NCBI GenBank assembly: GCA_963740055.1
Contig: CAVUCL010000005.1
Coordinates: 434,001-498,000 of the forward strand
Direction: 5' to 3'
DNA from: WHSW01 sp963740055
GTDB taxonomy: Bacteria; Actinomycetota; Thermoleophilia; Solirubrobacterales; 70-9
DNA: 64,000 nucleotides
The notes below the pieces were generated by a model that saw nothing but the letters and a program-made list of their open reading frames with translations, searched no databases and was not told where the DNA came from. Below, piece after piece: positions 28,908-37,468 of the stretch (position 1 is the stretch's first letter; each line of letters begins with the position of its first letter). The position numbers and the translations under genes were made by a program.

Positions 28908-30147
28908 GTGAGCACGTTCGCGTTCCGCGCCGTCGACCTCGCCGGGCGCGCCCTCGCGCGGCGAGGTCGAGGCGGGCTCGCAAGGCCCAGGTCACCGAGC
29001 AGCTGCGCCAGCGCGGCCTGATCGTCCTCGACGTCTCCGAGAAGCGCGAGGCGTTCAAGCTCGAGTCCGTCTTCCAGCGCTTCAAGAGCGTCAACCTGCG
29101 CGCGCTGTCGGTGTTCTCGCGCCAGTTCGCGACCCTGATCAACTCGGGGATGCCGATGCTGCGCTCGCTCTACACGCTCGAGGAGCAGACCGAGGACGAG
29201 ATGCTGAAGGCGGCGATCGTCGTCCCTGCGCCAGGACGTCGAGGCGGGCAGCTCGGTCGCCGCGGCGATGGAGTCCCAGCCGGGCGTCTTCGATCCGCTC
29301 TACCGCTCGATGGTCTACGCCGGCGAGGGCGCCGGCCGGCTCGAGGACGCGCTCGACCGGGTCGCGTTCCAGCTCGAGAAGCTCGACGCGCTGCGGCGCC
29401 AGGTCAAGTCGGCGCTGATGTACCCGGCGGTCGTCTTCGGGCTCGCGCTCGTGGTGATGATCGTCGTCGTCGCCTTCATCGTCCCGGTCTTCGTCGGCAT
29501 CTTCGAGGAGATCGCGGCCGAGAACCCGGGGGCGCCGAAGGAGCTGCCGTTGATGACCCAGATGCTCGGTCGGCGTCTCCGACTTGATCACCGGCAAGTG
29601 GTACATCCTGCTGCCGATGGCGCTGCTCGCGGTCTACGCCTTCCTGCGCTGGAAGAAGACCGAGAAGGGGCGCCTGCAGTGGGACAGGATCACGCTGCGG
29701 ATCCCGTTCAACATCGGCGACGTGGTCCAGAAGGTGGCGCTCGCGCGCTGGTCGCGGACCTTCTCCGGCACCGTCTCGTCCGGCGTGCCGATCCTGCAGG
29801 CGATCCAGATCTCCGGCGAGACCGCCGGCAACGCGGTGATCAAGGAGGCGATGGACGGCGTCTACAGCTCGGTCAAGGGCGGCGGCTCGATCGCGAAGCC
29901 GCTCGCCGACAACGACGTCTTCCCGGCGATGGTCTCGCACATGGTCTCGGTCGGCGAGGAGTCCGGTCAGCTCGAGCTGATGCTGGAGAAGATCGCCGAC
30001 TTCTACGACGCCGAGGTCGACGCCAAGGTCAAGGCGCTCACCTCGCTGATCGAGCCGGTGATGATCATGTTCGTCGGCGGCATCGTCGGCTTCATCGTGA
30101 TCGCGATGTACCTGCCGATCTTCAGCCTCTACGACAACATCCGCTAA
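28908..30147 (+). CDS. pilC: Type IV pilus inner-membrane platform protein PilC (four frame breaks)
   Basis: 411 aa after correction (exact multiple of three). Two GspF domains: FSRQFATLINSGMPMLRSL then YPAVVFGLALVVMIVVVAF, and ARWSRTFSGTVSSGVPILQAI then IEPVMIMFVGGIVGFIVIA. Extra bases cluster in the first 100 codons plus 29568; downstream of that point the reading frame of this and the following genes is clean, marking the right edge of the break-rich region. GTG start 3 bp after pilT. Confidence 0.94.
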
Positions 30148-30157
30148 CGCGGAGCGG

Positions 30158-30550
30158 CTAGCTCAGCGCCTTGGCCTTGAGCGCGTCGAACTCCTGCTGG
30201 CTGATCGCGCCCGAGTCGAGCAGCTCCTTCGCCTTCGCGATCTCGGCCGCCGAGCCGCCGGCCGTTTCCTTGACGTAGTTGTCGAACGCGGCCTGCTGCT
30301 CTTGAACCTGCTTGACGCTGCGGTCGCGCATCCCGTCGTGTTGGGCGATCAGGTAGACGAGCACGCCCAGGAACGGGACCAGGATGATGAACACGACCCA
30401 GGCGGCCTTGTGCCAGCCGCCGATGTCGTGGCGGCGGAAGATGTCGGCGAAGCAGGTGATCGCGATCCAGATCCACGCCAACCAGGCGAAGAACAGGATC
30501 ATCGTCCAGAGAGCCTCGAGAAACGGGAAGTCCGCTTCCGCTATGAGCAT
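30158..30550 (-). CDS. Membrane protein with PLDc_N-like helices and C-terminal SHOCT domain
   Basis: 130 aa. Two hydrophobic spans around residues 14-33 and 47-68 include AAWVVFIILVPFLGVLVYLI, typical of the PLDc_N cardiolipin-synthase leader. A linker precedes AKAKELLDSGAISQQEFDALKAK, the short SHOCT oligomerisation module. The combination is common in actinobacteria and functionally obscure. It converges on pilC with a 10-bp gap and interrupts the pilus cluster. Confidence 0.82.
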   Translation of the reverse strand: MLIAEADFPFLEALWTMILFFAWLAWIWIAITCFADIFRRHDIGGWHKAAWVVFIILVPFLGVLVYLIAQHDGMRDRSVKQVQEQQAAFDNYVKETAGGSAAEIAKAKELLDSGAISQQEFDALKAKALS

Positions 30551-30673
30551 GGGTTCCTTTCCCTTTCGCTAGTCCGCCAGCGTCGCGATCCTCCCTGAAC
30601 GCGGGCGCGGATGCAAGCCCGTCTGGCCGGGTGGTCGACTGCGCCGCCGTCGGGCTGCGGATACGGTGGGCGG

Positions 30674-32056
30674 ATGATCTTCCGTCAGATCACCCACGAC
30701 GACCTCGGCTGCGCCTCATACCTGGTCGGCGACGAGAAGGCGGGGGAGGCGGCGGTCGTCGACCCGCGGCTCGAGATCGACGTCTACCTCGAGCTCGCGC
30801 GCTACCTCGGGGTGACGATCGAGCACGTGCTCGAGACCCACAACCACGCCGACCACGTCTCCGGCCACGGCCGGCTCGCGGCGGCGACCGGGGCGACGAT
30901 CCACATCCACCGCCTCGCCGAGCCCGACTACGAGCACGAGCCGTTCGACGACGGCGACGAGCTCGAGCTCGGCAGCCTCGTGATCCGCGCCCTGCACACG
31001 CCCGGGCACCGCCCCGAGCACACCGCGTTCGCGCTCGTCGACCGCCGCCGCGGGCCCGAGCCGTGGGCGGTGCTGACCGGCGACAGCCTGTTCGTCAACG
31101 ACGTCGCCCGGCCCGACCTCGCAATCGAGGAGCGCGAGGGAGCGCGCGAGATCTACCACTCGCTGCGCGACCGGCTGCTGACCCTGCCCGACTCGTGCGA
31201 GGTCTGGCCCGGGCACCTCGGCGGCTCGATGTGCGGCGGGCCGGGAATGGACCTCAAGGTCTCGTCGACGATCGGTTTCGAGCGCGATCACAACCCGACC
31301 CTGGCGATCGACGACGAGCGCGAGTTCGTCGACCAGGCGGTCGCCAAGCTCGGCCCGCAGCCGCCCAACTTCCGCGCGATCGTCGCGCTGAATCGCGGCC
31401 CGCTGGTCACCGCGAGCGCCGAGGTGCTGCCGCTGGCGCCGCGACAGGTCGAGCAGAAGCGCAGCGAGGGTGCGCTGGTGGTCGACGTGCGAACCGACCA
31501 GCAGTTCGACGACGCCCACGTCCCGGGAGCGCTCTCGATCCCGATCCTCAGCGCCGGGTTCGGCTCGCGGCTCGCCTGGCTCGCCGACCCCGAGCAGGAG
31601 ATCGTCCTGATCGGGCGCGACGACGACGACGGCCATACTGCCGCTCGGCTCGCGGTCGCGGTCGGGGTCTCGAGCCTCGCCGGCTTCCTCAGCGGCGGGA
31701 TGACGAGCTGGCGCCAGGAGCGCCGGCCGGTCGAGCGGATCGAACGGCTCACGCTCGAGCGGCTGGTGGAGCGCTCGCGGTCGGAGCCCGAGCTGCAGAT
31801 CCTCGACGTGCGCGAACGCAGCGAGTGGGACGCGGGCCACATCCCGGGCTCGGTCCTGCGCACCTGGCACGACATCGACGCGATCCCCGACGGCATCGAC
31901 CCGAAGCGCCCGGTGGCGGTCCTCTGCGGCTCCGGGGAGCGCTCGGCGGTCGGCGCCAGCCTGCTCCAGCGCCACGGCGCCCGGGCGCCGATCCACGTGA
32001 TCGAGGGCGGGGTGCCGAAGTGGGAACGCCTCGGCCACCCGGTCGAGCGGGCCTGA
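30674..32056 (+). CDS. MBL-fold hydrolase with two rhodanese domains (persulfide dioxygenase-like)
   Basis: 460 aa from ATG 30674. Residues 1-235 are a metallo-beta-lactamase domain with ETHNHADHVSGHGRLA, HTPGHRPEH and TGDSLFVND, close to ETHE1/persulfide dioxygenase. Residues ~255-350 and ~360-460 are rhodanese domains; the first lacks a cysteine in its loop (IVLIGRDDDDG), the second has an active-site VLCGSGERSAVGA. This matches the CstB/BlrB-type architecture linked to reactive sulfur metabolism. Confidence 0.85.
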   Translation: MIFRQITHDDLGCASYLVGDEKAGEAAVVDPRLEIDVYLELARYLGVTIEHVLETHNHADHVSGHGRLAAATGATIHIHRLAEPDYEHEPFDDGDELELGSLVIRALHTPGHRPEHTAFALVDRRRGPEPWAVLTGDSLFVNDVARPDLAIEEREGAREIYHSLRDRLLTLPDSCEVWPGHLGGSMCGGPGMDLKVSSTIGFERDHNPTLAIDDEREFVDQAVAKLGPQPPNFRAIVALNRGPLVTASAEVLPLAPRQVEQKRSEGALVVDVRTDQQFDDAHVPGALSIPILSAGFGSRLAWLADPEQEIVLIGRDDDDGHTAARLAVAVGVSSLAGFLSGGMTSWRQERRPVERIERLTLERLVERSRSEPELQILDVRERSEWDAGHIPGSVLRTWHDIDAIPDGIDPKRPVAVLCGSGERSAVGASLLQRHGARAPIHVIEGGVPKWERLGHPVERA

Positions 32057-32074
32057 CGCCGATACGATCGCGCG

Positions 32075-32344
32075 ATGGGTTGTATCGCCGCACTGCTCGC
32101 GCTGATCTCGCCGCGCCTGGCGCTGTTCTTCATCTGGATCTTCAGCGACCTGCTCTCGCGCGCCTTCGACAGCTGGCTCCTGCCCCTGCTCGGCTTCTTC
32201 CTGGTGCCCTGGACGACGCTCGCCTACGCGGTCATGTGGAGCACCTCGACCAACGAGGTCGCCGGCTTCGAGTGGTTCATCGTCGGCCTCGCGTTCGTCG
32301 TCGACCTCGGCGCGTACGTCGGCGGCGGGCGGGCGCGCCGCTGA
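32075..32344 (+). CDS. Small hydrophobic membrane protein
   Basis: 89 aa, three likely spans (LLALISPRLALFFIWIFSDL; LPLLGFFLVPWTTLAYAVMW; FIVGLAFVVDLGAYVGGG). Small proteins of this pattern are common in actinobacteria as uncharacterised membrane proteins. It is 18 bp after the rhodanese gene and 9 bp before the flippase-like gene, so probably co-transcribed. Confidence 0.7.
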   Translation: MGCIAALLALISPRLALFFIWIFSDLLSRAFDSWLLPLLGFFLVPWTTLAYAVMWSTSTNEVAGFEWFIVGLAFVVDLGAYVGGGRARR

Positions 32345-32353
32345 GCGGTCCGC

Positions 32354-33481
32354 GTGGAGCGCGGCCAGAGCGCAGCACGCCGTCGGCGCCTCGGCGACCG
32401 CGTCGAGCACGCGATCTCCGAGCACGCCGACGTCGAGCGCGAGATCGAGCGCGGCGAGGCCGAGCAGACCGCGCGCGGACCGAGCCTGCGCCGGGCGGCG
32501 TTCTGGCTCGCGGTCACCGGCGTCTCGCTCTACCTGGTCGCCCCGAGCCTGCTCGACGTGCTCGGCTCCTGGCGGGCGCTGGAGCGGATCGACTGGCTCT
32601 GGTTCCCGGCGATGGCGGCGCTTCAGGCGGGCGGGCTGGCGTGCCTGTGGGCGGTGCAGCGGATGGCGCTTCACCGGGCCCGCTGGCCGGACGTGATCGA
32701 GTCGCAGCTGGCCGGCAACGCGCTCTCCAAGATCGCCCCGGCCGGGGGCGCGATCGGTGCCGCGCTGCAGTACCGGATGCTGGTCGTCGCCGGGCTCGAG
32801 CGGGGGCGGACCGTGGCCGGGATAACCGCGGTCAACCTGCTCACCTTCGCCGTCGTCCTCGCGCTGCCGGTGCTCGCGCTGCCCGCCTTCCTCGGCGGCT
32901 CGGTCAACCGCGACCTGCTCGAGGCGACCGTGATCGGGGTGGTGGTGTTCGCACTCGTGCTCGGCGCCGGGATCGCGGTGCTCGGCTTCGACCGGCCGCT
33001 GGAGCTGGTCGGGACGGCGGTGCAGTCGGTCCGTAACCGGCTCCGGCGCGGCTCGGAGCCGCTGCGGACTCTGCCCGCGCGACTCACCCGCGAGCGCGAC
33101 AAGCTGCTCGCGACCCTGGGGCCGAACTGGAAGCAGGCGGTGGTCGCCACGGTCGGGCGCTGGGCGTTCGACTACGCAACCCTGCTCGCGGCGCTGGCCG
33201 CGGTCGGCTCGACCCCGCGCCCGGCGCTCGTCCTGCTGGCCTTCTGCGCCGCGCAGGTGCTCGCCCAGGTCCCGGTCACGCCCGGCGGGCTCGGTTTCGT
33301 CGAGGCGGGCCTGACCGCGATGCTCGCCCTCGCCGGGGTCCCGGCGGGCAAGGCGGTGCTGGCGACGCTCGCCTACCGGCTGTTCGCGTACTGGCTCCAG
33401 CTTCCCGCCGGGCTGGTCGGCTTCTTCCTGCACAAACGCCGCTACGCGGGCTCGACGCAGCCGCCACCGGCGCCCGGATGA
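32354..33481 (+). CDS. Lysylphosphatidylglycerol-synthase-type flippase-like membrane protein
   Basis: 375 aa from a GTG start. A charged cytoplasmic ~55-residue N-terminus precedes seven to eight spans; the family signature is clear in VPVTPGGLGFVEAGLTAML near residue 303 and GNALSKIAPAGGAIG near 120. No synthetase domain follows, so it is a membrane-only UPF0104-type protein, a predicted lipid flippase. Paralogue of the 7117-8142 gene. ATGA overlap with the next gene. Confidence 0.8.
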   Translation: MERGQSAARRRRLGDRVEHAISEHADVEREIERGEAEQTARGPSLRRAAFWLAVTGVSLYLVAPSLLDVLGSWRALERIDWLWFPAMAALQAGGLACLWAVQRMALHRARWPDVIESQLAGNALSKIAPAGGAIGAALQYRMLVVAGLERGRTVAGITAVNLLTFAVVLALPVLALPAFLGGSVNRDLLEATVIGVVVFALVLGAGIAVLGFDRPLELVGTAVQSVRNRLRRGSEPLRTLPARLTRERDKLLATLGPNWKQAVVATVGRWAFDYATLLAALAAVGSTPRPALVLLAFCAAQVLAQVPVTPGGLGFVEAGLTAMLALAGVPAGKAVLATLAYRLFAYWLQLPAGLVGFFLHKRRYAGSTQPPPAPG

Positions 33482-34230
33482 GCGCCGCGCGGATCACCTA
33501 CGTCGGCCACGCGACGGTCCTGCTCGAGATCGGCGCGACGCGCCTGCTCACCGACCCGGTGCTCGGGGCGCGACTGCTGCACATCCGCCGCCACGCGCCG
33601 CCGCCCGCGCCCGAGGTCACCGCCGCGATCGACGCGGTCCTGATCTCGCACCTGCACCACGACCATCTCGACTTCGCCTCGCTGCGCCGGCTCGGCAAGC
33701 GGACGCCGATCATCGCCCCGGCCGGCGCCGGGCGCACCCTGCGCCGCCGCGGCTACCGGGCGGTGACCGAGCTCGCGGTGGGCGAGACCGCGACCGTCGG
33801 TGCCGCCGCGATCACCGCGACCCCGGCGCGCCACGAGGGCCGGCGGCTGAAGCTCGGGCCGGCCGTCGATGCGGTCGGCTTTGCGATCGCCGGCGCCGGG
33901 CGGCGCCTCTACTTCGCCGGCGACACCGACCTCTTCGACGAGATGGCGGCGCTCGGCGAGCTCGACGTCGCGATGCTGCCGATCGCGGGCTGGGGCCCGC
34001 GGGTCGGCAAGGGGCACCTGGACCCGCGCTCGGCGGCGCGCGCGGCGGCGCTGCTGCGCCCCCGGATCGCGGTCCCGATCCACTGGGGGACGCTGCTTCG
34101 GATCGGCCTCACCGAGCGGGTCGAGGAGCTGCTCGAGCGCCCCGCACGGCGCTTCGTCGCCGAGCTCGCCGCGGCGGCGCCGCAGGTCGAGGCGGCGGTG
34201 CTCGAGCCCGGGGAGGCGCTCGAGCTCTAG
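33478..34230 (+). CDS. MBL-fold hydrolase, UlaG-like
   Basis: 250 aa. Opens with ITYVGHATVLLEIGATRLLTDPV, the hallmark of the UlaG/N-acyl-PE PLD-like branch, then SHLHHDHLDFASLRRL, FAGDTDLFDEM, GHLDPRSAARAAALLRP and VPIHWGT supplying the metal ligands. Cytosolic; substrate unknown. Starts within the preceding stop codon and its own stop overlaps the convergent gene by 4 nt. Confidence 0.88.
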   Translation: MSAARITYVGHATVLLEIGATRLLTDPVLGARLLHIRRHAPPPAPEVTAAIDAVLISHLHHDHLDFASLRRLGKRTPIIAPAGAGRTLRRRGYRAVTELAVGETATVGAAAITATPARHEGRRLKLGPAVDAVGFAIAGAGRRLYFAGDTDLFDEMAALGELDVAMLPIAGWGPRVGKGHLDPRSAARAAALLRPRIAVPIHWGTLLRIGLTERVEELLERPARRFVAELAAAAPQVEAAVLEPGEALEL

Positions 34231-34676
34231 CCGGCCTGCTCGCGCTCGCCGCCCTGCGGCCGCGTGCCTGCCTTGACGACCTCGATCCGGGCGATCGTCT
34301 CGCCGGCGCCGAGCAGGCGCACGGCGTAGCTGCCGGGGGCGATCGGCAGCAGGTCGAAGACCGCCGGGGCACCCCGGTCGACGTCCTCGAGCACCCCGAG
34401 GCGGGCGATCGCGACCTGGTCGAAGCGCTGCGCGACGACCGTGAGCTCGAGCTGGTCGCCGAGCCCGACCTCGATCTCGCGCGGCTTTCCGGAGCCGGCG
34501 CGGATCCGCTCGGCGACGAGCTCGCCGTTGGGCTCGGCGACCGGCGCCCGGGTCATCGATTCGGCGGTGGTGGCCGCCTGGTCGAGCTGCGAGCTCGGGA
34601 CCGGGACGAGGGCGAAGCCGACGCTGGAGACGATCAGCAGGACCAGCATCACCAGGATCAGTCGTCGCGCCGCCAC
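34227..34676 (-). CDS. Hypothetical membrane-anchored protein
   Basis: 149 aa from GTG 34676: a basic start, one N-terminal hydrophobic span (LILVMLVLLIVSSVGFALV) and a ~115-residue extracytoplasmic domain rich in beta-strand-like segments (QLELTVVAQRFDQVAIARLG, GSYAVRLLGAGETIARIEVV), possibly a cupredoxin- or Ig-like fold. An upstream ATG at 34745 would overlap the leader of the riboswitch region and is less likely. No family recognised. Confidence 0.65.
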   Translation of the reverse strand: MAARRLILVMLVLLIVSSVGFALVPVPSSQLDQAATTAESMTRAPVAEPNGELVAERIRAGSGKPREIEVGLGDQLELTVVAQRFDQVAIARLGVLEDVDRGAPAVFDLLPIAPGSYAVRLLGAGETIARIEVVKAGTRPQGGEREQAG

Positions 34677-34784
34677 CCGACACAGCCTAGGGGCCAGCCC
34701 CCAGTTTGGACGTATGTACCCCCCAGAAAGGGCTAAAGGTCTCACCGCCGCGGCCCGATAACGCCATCAGCAAGGCCAGTGCTT

Positions 34785-34885
34785 CGGTGATAAACGGCAA
34801 ATCCGTCGCGAGGCGGAGGCGCAAAGCCACGGGGCTCGACCAATCGGAAGAGCAAGCCGGGTTACCGCCGAAGTCCAGATGACTT
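34785..34885 (+). ncRNA. GEMM-I (cyclic di-GMP class I) riboswitch upstream of pilA
   Basis: The conserved core is visible in order: ACGGCAAATCC, a GNRA-like capped stem (CGTCGCGAGGCG), GGCGCAAAGCCACGGGGC, then AGCAAGCCGGGTTACCGCC. These match the Vc2-type aptamer blocks (GGGCAAACC, GACGCAAAGCC, GTAGCGGGGTTACCG). It ends about 60 nt before the pilin start on the same strand. It probably couples cyclic dinucleotide level to pilin synthesis. Whether the ligand is c-di-GMP or cGAMP (GEMM-Ib) cannot be decided by eye; no clear terminator follows, so control may be translational. Confidence 0.85.
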
Positions 34886-34943
34886 TCGAACGGTTCGGAG
34901 CTCTGGCGCAAGAGTCAAACATATGGTTCCCAGGAGGTTCCAA

Positions 34944-35405
34944 ATGATCAACAAGCTCCGCGTCAGGGCCCAGAGCGACTCGGGTTTCACCCTCGTCGAG
35001 CTCCTGGTCGTGATGCTGATCCTCGGTCTGCTGGCCGCGATCGCCATCCCGGCGTTCTTCAACCAGCGGGACAAGGCGAAGGATGCCGACGCGAAGTCGG
35101 CGGCGCGCACTGCCCAGACGGCGCTCGAGACGTACTCGACCGACAACGACGGCAGCTATGCGAGCGCGAACGCGACCGCCCTGGTCGGCATCGAGTCGAC
35201 CCTCGGCGACGCGACGATCACGGACGTCACCACGACGGACGACACGTACTCGGTGACCACCGAGTCGGAGACCGACAACACGTTCACGATCAGTCGTGAC
35301 GCGGACGGTGTCCTCGACTCGGACTGCACCACCGAGGGCGAGGGCGGATGCCCGACCGGCGGTAAGTGGGCTGGCGATGGGCCTGCCGCGGCTCCGGTTC
35401 CGTAA
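34944..35405 (+). CDS. pilA: Type IV major pilin PilA
   Basis: 153 aa. Prepilin signal DSGFTLVELLVVMLILGLLA is followed by AAIAIPAFFNQRDKAKDADAK: cleavage after Gly, N-methylated Phe, Glu5, and a long hydrophobic helix. The C-terminal globular part is small and acidic, Thr/Asp-rich, with a cysteine pair (DSDCTTEGEGGC) that would form the D-region loop. CAGGAGG sits 6 nt upstream of the ATG. First gene after the riboswitch and followed by a strong hairpin, so it can be expressed in excess over downstream genes. Confidence 0.94.
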   Translation: MINKLRVRAQSDSGFTLVELLVVMLILGLLAAIAIPAFFNQRDKAKDADAKSAARTAQTALETYSTDNDGSYASANATALVGIESTLGDATITDVTTTDDTYSVTTESETDNTFTISRDADGVLDSDCTTEGEGGCPTGGKWAGDGPAAAPVP

Positions 35406-35429
35406 TCAGCCAGTACTCGTTTGACGATC

Positions 35430-35453
35430 AGGGCGGGCCCTCGGGCCCGCCCT
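35430..35453 (+). terminator. Strong hairpin after pilA
   Basis: AGGGCGGGCCC and GGGCCCGCCCT pair perfectly around a 2-nt centre, followed by TTCGTCATT. The T tract is weak, so partial read-through into the minor pilin genes is plausible. Confidence 0.7.
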
Positions 35454-35548
35454 TCGTCATTCCCGGGTCTCGGCGCTTGTGCGAGGCCCGGGCGCAACCC
35501 CTAAAGCAGCACTGAAAGGCGACCGATGAAGGCAGGGAGGTTTCGGAG

Positions 35549-36865
35549 ATGAGGACGACCATGCTCAAGATCAAGCGCACGCTCGGGACGGAGGGCGGCT
35601 TCGCGCTGCCGACGACACTGCTCGGGATCGTCGCCGCGTTCGGGCTCGGGACCGCGATGGTGACCTCGTCGCTGACCGCGGGCAGCGGGGTCGAGCGCGA
35701 CACCGACACGAAGTCGGCGTTCGCGGTCTCCGAGGCAGGGGTGAGCCAGGCGCTGCTGCGATACAACCGCTTCGACACCTCGACCCACCCGTGCATCAAC
35801 GAGGGCGCCGGCGGTCAGGTCGTGCTTCAGGCCGCACAGGCCAACGGCTGGTGCGCGCCGGTGAGCGCGAACAGCTCGGGTGGCAGCTTCAGCTACAGCG
35901 TTAAGCCCGAGGCCGACGGGCTGACGATCGTCTCGAGCGGGTTCTTCGACGGGCTCACCCGTCGGATCGCGGTCGAGGCCGACTTCGAACCCCAGCCGGG
36001 CACCGGGGGCGTCAACCCGTTCGACGAGATGCAGGTCTTCGGCAAGGATGGGATCACGATCGCCAACGGCGGCCGGATCACGGCCGACGTCGGCACCTAC
36101 GGCGATCTCACCGTTACCAACGGCGGCAAGCTCACCTGCGACGACGCCGAGGCGGGCGACTACGACTTCCATAACAGCAACTCGAGTACCTGCGTCCCCG
36201 ACGCTCCCGACTTCGACCTGCCGGCGGTCGACTCGAGCGTCGCCGAGACCACCAACAACAACAGCCTGCTCGCGACCGCCGGCTGCCACAGCTGGGTCGC
36301 GGCGACGAAGGCGCTCTCGATCCCGAACGGGTGCACGCTCAGCCTCGGCTCGGCCGGCGTGACCCACGATTTCTACGTCTGCAAGCTCAGCCTCACCTAC
36401 AGCGCCCAGCTCTTCATCAACCCGGGGGCGACGGTGAACATGTGGTTCGCGCCTCCGAGCCAGTGCGGTGGCGAGACGGTGCCGTACGTCGGCGTATCGG
36501 GGTCGAAGATCCGAACCGGCGGCGAGCCGGACGCTTCGCTCGCGTTCCTGGTCAGCGACTCGCCCACGACCACCTTCATGGACCTGACCGCTGGCGGGAC
36601 CGGCAACTGGCCCGACTGCTCCGACAACTTCATCATCTACGCGCCGACCACGGTCGTGACCGTGAACACCGGCGCCCATGTCTGCGGCGCCGTCGCGGCG
36701 AAGACCGTCGACGTCAGAGAGGGTGCGTCGGTGACGAAGACGAGCGGCGCGGACGGCTGGGAGCTGCCCGGGTCGACCGGTGGCCCGACGCCCCACTACG
36801 TGAGCTCGAGCTTCCTCGAGTGCACGGCGGCCAACACCACGACGACGCCCGACTCGGGCTGCTAG
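35549..36865 (+). CDS. PilX-like minor pilin / pilus assembly protein
   Basis: 438 aa. GGGAGG lies 8 nt before the ATG. The N-terminus EGGFALPTTLLGIVAAFGLGTAMV has the hydrophobic stretch of PilX-type proteins, followed by KSAFAVSEAGVSQALLRYNRF, the usual A-rich helix. The remainder is a large Gly/Thr/Asn-rich extracellular domain with three or more cysteines, including a region of repeated ITIANGGRITADVGTYGDLTV-like beta segments suggestive of a bactofilin/adhesin-like solenoid. Likely a pilus-tip or adhesive minor component. Confidence 0.75.
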   Translation: MRTTMLKIKRTLGTEGGFALPTTLLGIVAAFGLGTAMVTSSLTAGSGVERDTDTKSAFAVSEAGVSQALLRYNRFDTSTHPCINEGAGGQVVLQAAQANGWCAPVSANSSGGSFSYSVKPEADGLTIVSSGFFDGLTRRIAVEADFEPQPGTGGVNPFDEMQVFGKDGITIANGGRITADVGTYGDLTVTNGGKLTCDDAEAGDYDFHNSNSSTCVPDAPDFDLPAVDSSVAETTNNNSLLATAGCHSWVAATKALSIPNGCTLSLGSAGVTHDFYVCKLSLTYSAQLFINPGATVNMWFAPPSQCGGETVPYVGVSGSKIRTGGEPDASLAFLVSDSPTTTFMDLTAGGTGNWPDCSDNFIIYAPTTVVTVNTGAHVCGAVAAKTVDVREGASVTKTSGADGWELPGSTGGPTPHYVSSSFLECTAANTTTTPDSGC

Positions 36866-36867
36866 CC

Positions 36868-37455
36868 ATGGGCCGGAGGTGGCCTCGGCGCCGACCGGAG
36901 GCGAGCGGCGAGGCGGGCTTCACGCTCGTCGAGCTGCTCGTCGCGACCGCGGCGGCCCTGGCGCTGATGGGCACCCTGGTGATGGTGATGACCTCGCTGA
37001 TCCGCGCTCAGCCCGAGGCCGAGGAGCGCGCCGGCCAGATCCAGGATGCGCGGGTGGTGCTCGAGCGCATGGTGCGCGAGCTGCGCCAGGGCATTCCCGT
37101 CACCGGCGCGGCGGCGAGCCAGACTCAGCTCACGATCGATACGTACACCCGCGCCGGCTGTGGGAGCGCTCCGGCAACCGCGTCCGCGGTCCTCTGCCGC
37201 GTTACCTATACGTGCTCGGGCCCCGTCGGTGAGGCCGCATGCACGCGGACGGCGGGCAACGGCTCCCCGGCAACCGTCCTCACCGATCTCCGGACGGCCG
37301 CCGTGTTCTCCTATGGCGCGACGACCTCACCCGGTTGCGATCTCTCGAGCGCCGCCGCGCCGAGCTTCGTCTGCATGACGCTCGCGTATCCGGGCGAGAA
37401 CGGCGAGTCGGTGACGGTCGAGGACAGCGCCTACCTCCGCAACCCGACGACCTGA
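36868..37455 (+). CDS. PilW/PulJ-like minor prepilin
   Basis: 195 aa. EAGFTLVELLVATAAALAL is a class III prepilin signal near residue 15, followed by the hydrophobic helix and the PilW-like QIQDARVVLERMVRELRQG. Several cysteines in the C-terminal half. It begins 2 bp after the preceding stop, so the minor pilins are one transcript. Confidence 0.85.
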   Translation: MGRRWPRRRPEASGEAGFTLVELLVATAAALALMGTLVMVMTSLIRAQPEAEERAGQIQDARVVLERMVRELRQGIPVTGAAASQTQLTIDTYTRAGCGSAPATASAVLCRVTYTCSGPVGEAACTRTAGNGSPATVLTDLRTAAVFSYGATTSPGCDLSSAAAPSFVCMTLAYPGENGESVTVEDSAYLRNPTT

Positions 37456-37468
37456 GGTCTGAGACCCG

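Larger units (their letters stand above)
12149..29568. other. Region of wobble-position frame breaks
   Basis: Nearly every frame break in the window falls here (densest 18.3-27 kb). Resolvable cases are four-base codons with two alternative third bases (such as ACG+A 12655, CGA+G 16708, GAC+T 17348) and rarely codons missing the third base (near 23220, 25402, 26394, 27057). Outliers outside the region: 2014, 38949, 40227 and 58927, with the same signature. hisS and the formiminotransferase inside the region are clean. The likely cause is a consensus merging two related strains at synonymous SNPs. Confidence 0.75.
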
